Source: an uncultured Lachnospiraceae bacterium (GTDB lineage Bacteria > Bacillota > Clostridia > Lachnospirales > Lachnospiraceae). Taken from it: DNA of 64,000 nucleotides. The notes beneath the pieces were generated by a model. That model was not told the DNA's origin and searched no databases. It saw only the letters and a list, made by a program, of their open reading frames with translations. Shown piece after piece: positions 9,081 through 17,736 of the stretch (its first letter is position 1; every line of letters starts with the position of its first letter). Made by a program: the position numbers and the translations under genes. The DNA lies in NCBI GenBank assembly GCA_934401915.1, contig CAKRSV010000001.1, forward strand, positions 372,001 to 436,000. Direction: 5' to 3'.

Positions 9081-10322
9081 TCAACCCGCGGCCTGCTCCG
9101 TCTCCCAGATCCCCATCACAAGCACGGTCATATCGTCCCGGATCTGTCCCTTGCTCTGTTTGATGCAGTAGGTCAGCAGCTGGTTTGCGATCTCGCCCGG
9201 GTTGCCGTAGTCCATCTGTCCGATCAGCTCCGGCAGGATCTCCTCTCCCATTCCCTGCGAAAGCGCATCCAGCACGCCGTCGGAAAGCATGATCACGTAA
9301 TCGCCGCTCTGCAGCGAACGGTGGATCGTCTCCGTTTCCATCTTCTGAAAAACGCCTAACGGAAGATTCCTCGCCGAAAGCCTGTCCACAAGCTGTCCTC
9401 TCTTAATATAAGTGCACGCCGCGCCTACCTTGATAAAATCACAGGCTCCTGTATAGAGATTGATCTCTCCGACGTCCAGTGTAGACATATTCTGCTCTTC
9501 CCCCGCCATCGCAAGCGCGCCGTTGATCATCTGCACCGCCGCTTCCTTCTGGAATCCCGCTTCCAGAAGGCGTTCCATCAGTTCGATCACCCGCTCGGAA
9601 TCCTGGCATGCCTTTTCCCCGGATCCCATGCCGTCGGACAAAAGCGCCGTCATCCTTCCCCTTTCCTGCTCACAGAAGGAATAATTATCTCCCGAGATCA
9701 CCTCCGTCTCCTTGATCGCCTTCGCCACGCCTGTAAGAAGCTGATACGCCGGTTCTTCTACGAAATAATAGGTGTTCCACTCTCTGGTGAGATACTGCGG
9801 CGTGTTCCTTGCGGTGCACAGCCTCGTATTCATTGCCACAGAAACAAAATCCGCCACCTCTTCCATGGAAACGTGCTCTCTGTCCCGCGCCCAGATTCCC
9901 GTATCGTGGAGGCTTCGCATGGTGAGGCTTACTTCCATATGTCCGTCCTCGCCTTCCAGCTCAAAAAAGTTCTTCAGCAGGATCCCGCCATCCCGGAGCA
10001 GCCTTGCCATCTTGCGGAACCTTCTCTCGCTGACCGGCCGGTAAAGGTAGGTTTCCTTTGCGACCTTCGCCATGATATGGGACATCTCCTTTAGATGCCC
10101 TGCCAGCAGCTCCTGATTTTCCTGCAGTCTTTTCCGGCACAGATACTCCTGCCTGTCCACGATCGCTGTCTCCTGCGGTTTCTCCTCTTCTCCGGATTCC
10201 TCCTCCTCAAAAAATTCTGCCAGCTCCCGAAACGAATCCGCGTACATCAGAAGCCTTTGTCTCCCGTATTCTGGAATAATGCTGATCCTGTTCTCGTCCC
10301 TCGCCGCCTCCTGTTTTCTCAT
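9081..10322 (-). CDS. spoIIE: SpoIIE-type PP2C phosphatase lacking the membrane domain
   Basis: SpoIIE dephosphorylates the anti-anti-sigma factor SpoIIAA and thereby activates sigma F in the forespore. The PP2C metal motifs are visible as LLSDGMGSGEKA, MLSDGVLDAL and RDDMTVLV in the C-terminal half. The synteny (divIC upstream, tilS downstream) is that of spoIIE. The protein is only about 413 residues, against roughly 800 for the Bacillus protein: the ten-helix N-terminal membrane domain is absent and the sequence begins at the cytoplasmic regulatory region (RQRLLMYADSFRELAEFF). The frame opens with a GTG at 10337, but ATG at 10322 has a better-spaced AGAGAG. No membrane-domain ORF precedes it. 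Confidence 0.92.
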   Translation of the reverse strand: MRKQEAARDENRISIIPEYGRQRLLMYADSFRELAEFFEEEESGEEEKPQETAIVDRQEYLCRKRLQENQELLAGHLKEMSHIMAKVAKETYLYRPVSERRFRKMARLLRDGGILLKNFFELEGEDGHMEVSLTMRSLHDTGIWARDREHVSMEEVADFVSVAMNTRLCTARNTPQYLTREWNTYYFVEEPAYQLLTGVAKAIKETEVISGDNYSFCEQERGRMTALLSDGMGSGEKACQDSERVIELMERLLEAGFQKEAAVQMINGALAMAGEEQNMSTLDVGEINLYTGACDFIKVGAACTYIKRGQLVDRLSARNLPLGVFQKMETETIHRSLQSGDYVIMLSDGVLDALSQGMGEEILPELIGQMDYGNPGEIANQLLTYCIKQSKGQIRDDMTVLVMGIWETEQAAG

Positions 10323-10481
10323 ACTATACTCTCTCACTTTCTTGAATTCGATTCCATCCGATCCTTGCGCTATTCATAAATCCTTGCACGCTTCTGTCAC
10401 GGAATTACAATTTCGCAATTATCTGGGTTCTATTCAATATATGAGAGGGTTGTCCTTTTTATTCTTGCATCAGCAAATCAA

Positions 10482-10515
10482 AAAAACGAAAGCAGATCCG
10501 GTTTCTCAGATCTGC
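10482..10515 (-). terminator. Terminator after divIC
   Basis: A 7-bp stem GCAGATC/GATCTGC is followed by TTTCGTTTTTTT on the minus strand, immediately after the divIC stop. This separates the yab/divIC operon from spoIIE. Confidence 0.75.
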
Positions 10516-10821
10516 CTAATTTTCGTCCTTAAATATAATTTCGCCCTGATACACAAGTCCCAGCTTTTCCTTGGCTACTTCTTCCACGTACTTTTTGGTC
10601 TGTGTATATTTTTCATACTCTGCAATATCCTCCGATCTCGCCTCCTCGGACTCGATCTCCTGCTGCAAAGCCTCTTCTTTTGCCATGTAGGTCGCTCTCT
10701 TCTCCCGGAGCTCTACACTCTTGACCGTTACCACCAGCAGCATCATAAGCACCACTGTGGTGACCAGAAGCATTCCCATGCGATTCTGGTGTTTTCTTCG
10801 ATATGCTGCTTTCCTCGCCAT
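10516..10821 (-). CDS. divIC: Septum formation initiator, DivIC/FtsB family
   Basis: This 101-residue bitopic protein has a basic cytoplasmic N-terminus, one transmembrane helix (about residues 17-34, MLLVTTVVLMMLLVVTV), a coiled coil (about 38-80) and a short C-terminal domain ending LGLVYQGEIIF, where the family has the conserved L-G-x-x-x-x-G-E pattern. DivIC acts with FtsL and DivIB/FtsQ in the divisome. The position after yabQ and before spoIIE matches Bacillus and clostridial gene order. Confidence 0.95.
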   Translation of the reverse strand: MARKAAYRRKHQNRMGMLLVTTVVLMMLLVVTVKSVELREKRATYMAKEEALQQEIESEEARSEDIAEYEKYTQTKKYVEEVAKEKLGLVYQGEIIFKDEN

Positions 10822-10863
10822 ACCCCAAAAACATCCCCTTTGTCCGTTTTATAAACGGCTTTT

Positions 10864-11352
10864 CTAATGTTTACATAAAACCATTTTAAGCATTTTTATG
10901 CAAACCGTCAACTTCTTTTTAACATATTTTTGGCATATTTCTGATTTTTTCACCGCACATCGAACATACCTTCGAACCGCTAAAAATAGCCATTTTACCG
11001 GTTTTAGCACAACTTGTAGTATACGAAAAATGAAACACATTATCTTGTATATACACGTTGACATAATATTAATAAACGACTTTTTTATTACCGCCTTGTA
11101 AAAGCACATTCCCAGGACGGCTCCCACGACAGCAAACCATCTCAGGATCCCGTTGTTCTCCCTGTAGAGCATATAGAATACACCGATCCCGCACGTGATC
11201 CAGAAGATCAGATCTTCCAGCGAGACCAGGAGCCTGCTGTGGCGTATCAGTTTCCTGCAAATCAGAAACCAGTCATAAAAGAACGTGATGGCAAGCCCCA
11301 TCACGACGGAGTGGGAAAAGAACGTGACCTCCTTTATAATATCCTGACTCAT
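10864..11352 (-). CDS. yabQ: Spore cortex biosynthesis protein YabQ
   Basis: This 162-residue membrane protein begins QDIIKEVTFFSHSVVMGLAITFFYD, typical of YabQ, with about three N-terminal hydrophobic segments (near 14-30, 47-62 and 70-90). The C-terminal tail is Lys/Cys-rich. YabQ localises to the forespore membranes and is needed for spore cortex assembly. It is encoded between yabP and divIC, as in other spore formers. The identification relies on N-terminal pattern and position, since the tail is poorly conserved. Confidence 0.9.
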   Translation of the reverse strand: MSQDIIKEVTFFSHSVVMGLAITFFYDWFLICRKLIRHSRLLVSLEDLIFWITCGIGVFYMLYRENNGILRWFAVVGAVLGMCFYKAVIKKSFINIMSTCIYKIMCFIFRILQVVLKPVKWLFLAVRRYVRCAVKKSEICQKYVKKKLTVCIKMLKMVLCKH

Positions 11353-11373
11353 ACCGCACGATCCTTTCCTCCT

Positions 11374-11664
11374 CTATTTAAAAAGCCGTGTCAGAAGCGA
11401 CTCCGTCTTTGCGCTGTATCCGCCGTTCTCAGAGTAGGTAAAGCTGTCAATCCGTCCGTCGATGTCCACTTCGCCCTTTTCCAGAGACAAACGGCTCACA
11501 TGCAGCTCATTTCCTTTGATCATAAGCATTCCCTGTTCTGTCTCCAGCAAGATTTCGTTGACATCAAAGGAAAGTACATCGTTGACACCGTTTATCGTGC
11601 AGTTTTTTCTGTTCGTCAGCATCAGCTTGTGCGGCTTCCTGCTGCTGTTGTTCAAATCCTCCAT
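11374..11664 (-). CDS. yabP: Sporulation protein YabP
   Basis: This protein of about 96 residues is in the YabP/YqfC family and contains the segments KLMLTNRKNCTINGV and a C-terminal LLTRLFK. YabP is a small sporulation protein made in the mother cell. ATG at 11670 is only 2 nt from the GGGAGG, so the second ATG at 11664, with 8-nt spacing, is the better start. yabQ follows after 21 nt. Confidence 0.93.
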   Translation of the reverse strand: MEDLNNSSRKPHKLMLTNRKNCTINGVNDVLSFDVNEILLETEQGMLMIKGNELHVSRLSLEKGEVDIDGRIDSFTYSENGGYSAKTESLLTRLFK

Positions 11665-11769
11665 GCACATGTCCTCCCAAATTCTCTATCCTGCGGCACT
11701 TATTAAATATATGCCGCGCGACCGCCGGATATGCACACCTCTGGCGCCCTTACGCCACACTGCTCCCCG

Positions 11770-12012
11770 TCAGGGCAGATAGCGGAACAGCTCCTTCGCA
11801 TCCTCCTTGCGCACAGTCTCCTGTACGTCCAGAACCTCCACCTTTACTTCCTTGTTGCCAAACTGGATCGTGATGATATCCCCCGCCTTGACATTGACCG
11901 ACGCCTTGGCCGGCTTGTCGTTCACCAGAACACGGCCTGCGTCGCACGCTTCGTTTGCCACGGTACGGCGTTTGATCAGCCGGGATACCTTTAAATATTT
12001 ATCAAGTCTCAT
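11770..12012 (-). CDS. rqcP: S4-domain RNA-binding protein RqcP (YlmH/Hsp15-like, YabO)
   Basis: This 80-residue S4 RNA-binding protein starts MRLDKYLKVSRLIKRRTVA, the classic S4 helix pair, with AGRVLVNDKPAK as the beta hairpin. RqcP (formerly YabO) binds the 50S subunit with RqcH and supports poly-alanine tailing in ribosome quality control. The AAGGAGAAAAAG ribosome binding site fits this ATG. It lies between hup and yabP, the conserved location. Confidence 0.95.
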   Translation of the reverse strand: MRLDKYLKVSRLIKRRTVANEACDAGRVLVNDKPAKASVNVKAGDIITIQFGNKEVKVEVLDVQETVRKEDAKELFRYLP

Positions 12013-12032
12013 CTTTTTCTCCTTCCTTTCGA

Positions 12033-12068
12033 TATAAAAAGACCTGTATGGTTCGCATACAGGTCTTT
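12033..12068 (-). terminator. Terminator of hup
   Basis: A 13-bp stem AAAGACCTGTATG/CATACAGGTCTTT is followed by TTTTTATAT on the minus strand, between hup and rqcP. Confidence 0.85.
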
Positions 12069-12088
12069 GACAGATTCATGTATTGAAA

Positions 12089-12364
12089 TTATGCGTTGAG
12101 CATGTCCTTCAATGCCTTACCAGCTTTGAACTTAGGAGCCTTGGAAGCTGCGATCTTCATAACTTCACCGCTCTGAGGATTTCTTCCCTCTCTGGCTGCT
12201 CTCTTGGATACCTCGAAAGTACCGAAACCAACTAACTGAACCTTCTCATCCTTCTTTAACTCAGCAGCAACAACATCTGTAAATGCCTTTAATGCCTTCT
12301 CTGCATCTTTTTTGGATAATCCAGCCTGATCAGCCATAGCTGCAACTAATTCTGTCTTGTTCAT
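12089..12364 (-). CDS. hup: DNA-binding protein HU
   Basis: This 91-residue nucleoid protein has the HU/IHF signature in the segment VGFGTFEVSKRAAREGRNPQSG, with the DNA-intercalating NP at about residues 60-63. Start: the frame is open 33 bp further upstream, but ATG at 12364 (MNKTEL) has AGAGGAGGAG 8 nt before it and gives the canonical HU N-terminus. It is flanked by strong terminators on both sides (12033-12068 and 12466-12493), so it is expressed as a single gene. Confidence 0.98.
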   Translation of the reverse strand: MNKTELVAAMADQAGLSKKDAEKALKAFTDVVAAELKKDEKVQLVGFGTFEVSKRAAREGRNPQSGEVMKIAASKAPKFKAGKALKDMLNA

Positions 12365-12465
12365 ATCGAACTCCTCCTCTTGATATTGAGTTTTCATATT
12401 TGCCAGATGTTTCTCTCGCGAAACGCCTATACATATTTATAGACTTTTTTCGTACTATTGTCAAG

Positions 12466-12493
12466 GAAAAAATGCCATTTTTAGGGCATTTTT
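12466..12493 (-). terminator. Terminator of mazG
   Basis: AAAAATGCC/GGCATTTTT hairpin with a T run on the minus strand, overlapping the mazG stop codon. Confidence 0.7.
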
Positions 12494-13215
12494 CGGGATT
12501 CGCAGTCATCGATCAGATCGTCGATGCGGTCTGCCAGTATCTGCTCTGCTGTCAGCTTGCTTTTTCTGGCAATATCCGAAAGGGAAAGCAGCATATCTCC
12601 CATGATCTTTTGCAGCTCTTCCGTCGCCTCTCCACACGAAAGATCCTGCAGCTTCGCCGCGCAGTCCTGCAGTTCCTTCACGTTCTCCTCATAGCTTTTA
12701 CCCGGCTCGTAGAGCTTGTCTATCTTCTTGAGGACCTTTGTCGCCCTTGTAAGGGATGGCAGCTCTCTTGGGATCTCCTGGAGGGGCGACTTGATCCAGT
12801 CTTTCCCCTTTTTCTCTTCCTTCTTGATCTCCTCCCAGTTCGCCAGCACCTGATCCGGCGTGTCCGCCTTCACTGTGCCGAAAATGTGCGGGTGTCTGCG
12901 GATCATCTTACGGCTTACCTCGTCCACCACATCCGTCATATCGAACAGCTTCTCTTCCGTCGCGATCTGCGCGTGCATGACTACCTGCAACAGGACGTCG
13001 CCCAGCTCCTCACGCATATTTTCCGCATTGCCCGTCTGGTCATAGATCCGTATGGAGGCGAGAAGCTCCGCCGCCTCTTCCATCATGCACGGCCTGAGAC
13101 TGTCGTGCGTCTGTACCTTGTCCCACGGACAGCCGTTCTCACTTCGCAGGTCACGAATAATCTGCAAAAAATCCTCATAGGTATATTTTTCATCAGAACT
13201 CTTTAACGCTATCAT
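12481..13215 (-). CDS. mazG: Nucleoside triphosphate pyrophosphohydrolase MazG
   Basis: This 244-residue enzyme hydrolyses NTPs or dNTPs to monophosphates and pyrophosphate, cleaning the nucleotide pool. It carries two all-alpha MazG domains. The N-terminal one shows GCPWDKVQTHDSL and the metal-binding EExxE/ExxD pattern in MMEEAAELL and REELGDVLLQ; the second lies near residues 155-240. Its first codon overlaps the stop of the PEGA lipoprotein gene by 4 bp, which suggests coupling with that gene. Confidence 0.96.
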   Translation of the reverse strand: MIALKSSDEKYTYEDFLQIIRDLRSENGCPWDKVQTHDSLRPCMMEEAAELLASIRIYDQTGNAENMREELGDVLLQVVMHAQIATEEKLFDMTDVVDEVSRKMIRRHPHIFGTVKADTPDQVLANWEEIKKEEKKGKDWIKSPLQEIPRELPSLTRATKVLKKIDKLYEPGKSYEENVKELQDCAAKLQDLSCGEATEELQKIMGDMLLSLSDIARKSKLTAEQILADRIDDLIDDCESRKMP

Positions 13216-14852
13216 CGCAACCCACTGCTCTCTGTCTTTTCGATCGTATTCTCCGAAGGACTCACCGGCTGCTCGCCGCCCTGTCCCGGGTCTTCCCCGC
13301 CGCCTTCGTCTCCTCCGATTCCGGCAGAACGATCGGGATCATCCCCGCTGTTCTCGTTCCCCTCCTCATCGTCAAGCGTACGCTCGTCGCCGTCGACGAT
13401 CTCCGTCTCTTCTTCTTTTTCCTCCGTGGTCACTTCCGAAGTGGTACTGCTGTTGTTGTCGCTGACTGAACTCGTCTCCTTGACCAGATCTGCGAAGGAA
13501 TAGGTGATGTCCTCTCCATCATTGTACAGATAGATCGTGTAGCTCCTGGTCTTGTAGCCTGCCTTGCGCAGCGTAAGCGTATGACTTCCCGTCACCTTCT
13601 TAAAGCTGACCGGGGACACACCCACATAGCTGCCGTCCAGATAAACCTCAACGCCCTTCGGCTTGTCCACATAAATCTTGTTACCTGTCTTATTTGTAGC
13701 AGTCGTTGTATTCTCACTGATACTGTTTCCGGACACCGTGCCCGTCGTAGTGTCATTTAACGTCGAATCTGCGGACGTCTGCCGGTAATCTGTCTCCAAC
13801 GAATTGTCGCTGATCCCGGAATCTTCCTCCTTGGGATCCAGCGTAAAGCTGATGGTCGCAAATTCTGAACCGACCTGAATATACTTTTTCAGAGAGGAAT
13901 AACCCTGCGCCTCGATAGACACCTGATGGATCCCGTACGGGAGCTCCACTGCAGAGCTGATATCCACAGCCTTTCCATCCACGGAAACGCTCGCTGTTGC
14001 CGGGGTTACCGCAAAGAGGATCTTACCGGTCTTATCCTGTGCGATCTCCACATCGCTCACATCAAGGACCGTCTCCTTGTTTCTCTCGATCACCACATCC
14101 TTCGTACAGCTTGCCCTGCCGTTCGACAGAACCACCTGATAACTGCCCTCCGGCACTGTGAGCAGCATGCCCTCTGTGATCGTGCTGATCACCGCGCTTC
14201 CGACCTCGATCCATCCGCCGACCAGCGCTTCGTCGCCCTTGAGCCTTAAATATCCATGTCCCTTCTCTACTTCCACACTGTAGATCTTATGGTCGATGCC
14301 CCGGATCGTTACCACATCCTGTTTTACGACATCCATCGCCTCGACCCGTCTCCCCTCCGAGAGGATCGCCGCCTCATCCGGCAGGGAATACACGGTAGAA
14401 CCGATGCTGGCCGTGTGGTTGATGCCGCCCAGATCATAGTTGTCGATCTTGTCATAGCTCCATGCCTTGGGCGAGATCTGGACGCTCGCGATCTGACGCT
14501 TTCCCTTCAGGAAGTTGACGTCCACGATATCTCCCGCCTGAATCTGGGAAACCGTCATCGGTCCCTCGTATTTATCTTTAAAATAAGTCGTTCCATTATA
14601 ATAGAGCGTATACTGTTTTCCGGTGTCCATGTTCAGGAACGTGATCCCTTTATTTTCCTGATCTACCGCCATCACGACCGCCGTATCTGCCGAATCATAG
14701 CTTCCCACGGAAGTCACAGTGAACCCGGTGTCCACCACATTTTCCTGTTCCTTTGCAAACCCTATGCTGCTTGCCTGAGAAGTGCAGCCGGTCAGCAGCA
14801 TCATTATCCCCATCACTGCCGCAGCGCCCTGTATCCTTCTTCCGTACATCAT
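13212..14852 (-). CDS. PEGA-domain lipoprotein, Ser/Thr-rich
   Basis: This predicted surface lipoprotein of about 546 residues has a signal peptide ending in the lipobox LLTGC at about residue 25. Two PEGA domains are visible, one around residues 280-335 (VSVDGKAVD, PYGIHQV) and one around 395-455 (VEVYLDGSYVGVSP, GSHTLTLRKAGYKTR). They are separated by a Ser/Thr/Asn-rich linker. The C-terminus is an acidic low-complexity tail rich in E, G and D. PEGA modules are extracytoplasmic beta folds of unclear ligand. ATG at 14852, with AAGGA 9 nt upstream, is preferred over the GTG at 14858. It is coupled to mazG; function unknown. Confidence 0.85.
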   Translation of the reverse strand: MMYGRRIQGAAAVMGIMMLLTGCTSQASSIGFAKEQENVVDTGFTVTSVGSYDSADTAVVMAVDQENKGITFLNMDTGKQYTLYYNGTTYFKDKYEGPMTVSQIQAGDIVDVNFLKGKRQIASVQISPKAWSYDKIDNYDLGGINHTASIGSTVYSLPDEAAILSEGRRVEAMDVVKQDVVTIRGIDHKIYSVEVEKGHGYLRLKGDEALVGGWIEVGSAVISTITEGMLLTVPEGSYQVVLSNGRASCTKDVVIERNKETVLDVSDVEIAQDKTGKILFAVTPATASVSVDGKAVDISSAVELPYGIHQVSIEAQGYSSLKKYIQVGSEFATISFTLDPKEEDSGISDNSLETDYRQTSADSTLNDTTTGTVSGNSISENTTTATNKTGNKIYVDKPKGVEVYLDGSYVGVSPVSFKKVTGSHTLTLRKAGYKTRSYTIYLYNDGEDITYSFADLVKETSSVSDNNSSTTSEVTTEEKEEETEIVDGDERTLDDEEGNENSGDDPDRSAGIGGDEGGGEDPGQGGEQPVSPSENTIEKTESSGLR

Positions 14853-14897
14853 CCCCACTGTTCCTTTCTCTTCCGGTCACCGCGCGTATCTGCGCCG

Positions 14898-15875
14898 CTA
14901 TTCCCGGAATATCCCTTCCATAAATAACTGCTTTTCTCTCTCCTGAGCAAAAAGTTTCTCTATCTTTTCCATATTTCTGCCGGGAATCCACGCCTTGCCC
15001 GAATTGTAATAAAAATTCACGATCTTCCAGAATTTCTCCGGATAGGCAAACCGGTAATAGAGCTGCCTGTAATCCTCCGCAGACAAAGGCTGCTCCTTAC
15101 TGTATGTATTCAAAAGGACGTCTCCCATCGTCTGCGACCAGTTGTTCTTCTCCAGCAGCTTGCGCAGGAAAAGATACAGATCGCGGATCGGATAATCCCG
15201 GACACACTTTTCAAAATTGACGAGTGCATTTCCTCCCGGCGTGCGCAGGATATTGTGATACTGATAATCCCCATGGCAGACTACCGGAAAAGAAAATGAA
15301 CTTCTCTCATAGGAATAATACCTCAATTCCTCGGTAATTTGCAAGGCTATATCCAGAAAATAGTCATAGTGCTTCATCAGATAGATCTCAAAATCCGTCT
15401 TTTGACTCTTTTCCCGCAGGAAACGCCTTACCTTTTTCAGCTCGCGGTTGTGCTTGTCGTACTCATCCTCCATGCGAAAAACCGGCTGCTCCTGCAAACG
15501 CTCGCAGTCTCCCAGATCAGACACGCTATGCAGCCGTGCCAGCGTCTGCACCGCCTCCTTGCACTCATCCATGTCGCGCTGGTTACACTCTTTTCCTTCA
15601 AAATACGTCTTAACGACATAAGGCACTCTGTCCTGATCGTAAACGATCAGCGAATCGTCCTTCGCGCGCAGGATCCTCTCCACCCTGTCAAAGCCTCTTT
15701 CCGCTATCGTCGCCAGATAAAATTCCTGAAAAAAGATCTTCTCGGCAGGGCCAAAATACTCTTTTAATATCAAAAGTCCCCGGTCGGAATCGCAAAGGAT
15801 CGCCCCTCTGCCCTTCCAGGTTCTGTTCACTTCTATCTCATAATTATCAAATAAACTGACAGCTCTGTCATTCAC
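14898..15875 (-). CDS. CotS/CotI-family spore coat kinase-like protein
   Basis: This protein of about 325 residues has the aminoglycoside-phosphotransferase/kinase fold of the CotS family, a group of spore-coat-associated proteins. The catalytic loop HGDYQYHN is present near residue 198. The following metal-binding position, usually Asp in DFD/DFG, reads VNFEK, so the Asp is replaced. I believe similar NF(D/E) motifs occur in clostridial CotS relatives, but this is from memory. The frame is open to a TTG at 15947; GTG at 15875, preceded by GGAGGGCAAGGAT, has the only good ribosome binding site. It lies between cca and the PEGA lipoprotein gene on the same strand. Confidence 0.82.
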   Translation of the reverse strand: MNDRAVSLFDNYEIEVNRTWKGRGAILCDSDRGLLILKEYFGPAEKIFFQEFYLATIAERGFDRVERILRAKDDSLIVYDQDRVPYVVKTYFEGKECNQRDMDECKEAVQTLARLHSVSDLGDCERLQEQPVFRMEDEYDKHNRELKKVRRFLREKSQKTDFEIYLMKHYDYFLDIALQITEELRYYSYERSSFSFPVVCHGDYQYHNILRTPGGNALVNFEKCVRDYPIRDLYLFLRKLLEKNNWSQTMGDVLLNTYSKEQPLSAEDYRQLYYRFAYPEKFWKIVNFYYNSGKAWIPGRNMEKIEKLFAQEREKQLFMEGIFRE

Positions 15876-15964
15876 ATCCTTGCCCTCCGCTCGATCGTCT
15901 ATCCTATCATATGAGGTGCTTTGGCAAAGTATGAATTTGAATGACAATTTTCTCTGTGTACGCT

Positions 15965-17317
15965 CTACTGCGCGCGTCCCGCGCCTTCCGCCATATGCCG
16001 CTTGGCAAACCGGAGAAGCTCCTCGCGGCTGTTAAGCGACGGATCCTCCAGCACTGCCTCCAGCATAGTGCCCAGCAGTTCTCCGATCCCTCTGCCCGGC
16101 TTCATCCCGAGCGCGATCAGGTCCGAACCGTTGACGGCAAGGCCTTTTAGACTGACCGCATCGCCGCTTTTGCAGATCTCATCGTAGATCTCCCGCAGGC
16201 GGCGGAGCTTTTGCAGCTTTTCTTCTCTCTGATAATCGCTCTGCGCGCAGATATCTGCATAGTGCACCGGAAACATCAGCGGAAAGATGTCCTCTCCCAT
16301 CCGGTTGACAGCTTTTCTGACGCCGGCCTGTGTCAGCTCGATCTGCTGATCGTGGAAACGCACGATCTTTGACACCTTATAGATCGTGTCATTGTCAAAT
16401 TTAAGCCGGTGCATGATCTGGCGCGTCATCTCTTCCCCTACGACCGGATGATTTTTGTTGTGGGTAATACCCTTTTCATCGATCGTCAGCGTCTGTGGCT
16501 TCCCGATATCGTGAAACAGCATACCGAGCCGCAGGACCTTGTCCGGCTCTGTCTCCAGCATCGCGTGCAGGACATGCTCGCCCACATTGTAGCAGTGGTG
16601 AGGATTATTCTGCGGCGTCTCCATACAAAGGTCAAACTCCGGCAGGATTTCCCGGGTGATGCCCGTCTCATACGCCACGCGCAGATAGTCCGGATGCGGC
16701 GATGTGACCAGCTTGACCAGTTCCACCTGGATCCTCTCCGTGCTGATCTTCTGCAAGGTCGGCGCCAGCTCCTGTATTGCTTTCCTTGTCCGCTCTTCTA
16801 TCTGATAGCCAAGCTGCGCGGAGAAGCGCACGGCGCGCAGCATCCGGAGCGCATCCTCCGAAAACCTCTCGCGCGCATCTCCCACGCACCTTATCGTTTC
16901 TCTTTCGATATCCTCTGTTCCACCAAAGATATCCACCAGTCCGTCCGTCTCGTTGTACGCCATGGCGTTGATCGTAAAATCCCGTCTTTTCAGGTCTTCC
17001 TCCAGACAGGCGGTAAACGTGACCTCCTTGGGATGTCTGGAATCCTCGTACTCTCCGTCTATCCGGTACGTTGTGACCTCAAAGCCCTCCCGGTCCAGCA
17101 GAACCGTCACCGTACCGTGCTGGATCCCGGTGTCGATCGTCCTCGGAAACAGCCGCTTCGTCTCCTCCGGCTTCGCCGAAGTCGTGATATCCCAGTCGTT
17201 TGGAACCCTTCCGAGAATACTGTCCCTTACGCACCCGCCGACGGCGTAGGCCTCAAAGCCTGCTGCCGTCAGCGTATCTATAATCCTCTTCACCTTATCC
17301 GGCAGCCGTATCTCCAT
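15965..17317 (-). CDS. cca: CCA tRNA nucleotidyltransferase with HD domain
   Basis: This 450-residue enzyme adds or repairs the 3' CCA of tRNAs, essential here because the tRNA genes in the window do not encode CCA. The class II nucleotidyltransferase head has GGCVRD (27-32) and the metal-binding DWD (41-43), with RRDFTINAMA further on. Head, neck and body domains lead into an HD phosphohydrolase-like domain (FHDIGKP near residue 265). The full length is normal for HD-type Cca enzymes. Confidence 0.96.
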   Translation of the reverse strand: MEIRLPDKVKRIIDTLTAAGFEAYAVGGCVRDSILGRVPNDWDITTSAKPEETKRLFPRTIDTGIQHGTVTVLLDREGFEVTTYRIDGEYEDSRHPKEVTFTACLEEDLKRRDFTINAMAYNETDGLVDIFGGTEDIERETIRCVGDARERFSEDALRMLRAVRFSAQLGYQIEERTRKAIQELAPTLQKISTERIQVELVKLVTSPHPDYLRVAYETGITREILPEFDLCMETPQNNPHHCYNVGEHVLHAMLETEPDKVLRLGMLFHDIGKPQTLTIDEKGITHNKNHPVVGEEMTRQIMHRLKFDNDTIYKVSKIVRFHDQQIELTQAGVRKAVNRMGEDIFPLMFPVHYADICAQSDYQREEKLQKLRRLREIYDEICKSGDAVSLKGLAVNGSDLIALGMKPGRGIGELLGTMLEAVLEDPSLNSREELLRFAKRHMAEGAGRAQ

Positions 17318-17343
17318 GTGCCCTGTTACTCCTTATCCTCTGC

Positions 17344-17589
17344 CTATAAAATCTCCGGCCCGTCAAAAACATCTCTCACCCGCTCCAGGGAAAGATCCGG
17401 TTCCTCATCGTCCTTCGCAAGCGAGCCGACCAGCTCGTCCATCTCATTCTGGGAAAGGATGCCGCGGCTCCGCTCTACAAATTCCCGCTTCTCGTCGTCG
17501 CTCATGCCCGCAAAACGATCCATCGCCAGACGGTTTGAGGCAAACGCAAGCCCAAGATTCATTGGCAGTTCATTATAATTAAAATCCAT
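17344..17589 (-). CDS. Small conserved acidic protein, unknown function
   Basis: This 81-residue protein begins MDFNYNELPMNLGLAFASN, and contains RFAGMSDDEKREFVERSR and an acidic C-terminus. The frame extends upstream, but ATG at 17589 has AAAGAGGT about 8 nt before it. The segment MSDDEKREFVERSRGILSQNEMDELVGSL resembles small uncharacterised clostridial proteins encoded next to cca. No catalytic motif or membrane segment is visible. It is probably transcribed with cca, which begins 27 nt downstream. Confidence 0.72.
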   Translation of the reverse strand: MDFNYNELPMNLGLAFASNRLAMDRFAGMSDDEKREFVERSRGILSQNEMDELVGSLAKDDEEPDLSLERVRDVFDGPEIL

Positions 17590-17736
17590 ATCTGATACCT
17601 CTTTCATTCTAAGATTGCGGCAGCAGTCTTCTTTCAAAGCCAGAAAACCTGCCGCTCTTCTTTCCTTAGAATGTACCCGGTATCTCAAAATATACGCGGC
17701 GTCTGCAAACGATGTAAAAGCCGCTCCGATCGCAGA

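Noticed and set aside
10338..10515. Hidden membrane-domain segment of spoIIE
   Set aside because: The 180-bp gap holds the divIC terminator and short AT-rich sequence with no open hydrophobic frame long enough.
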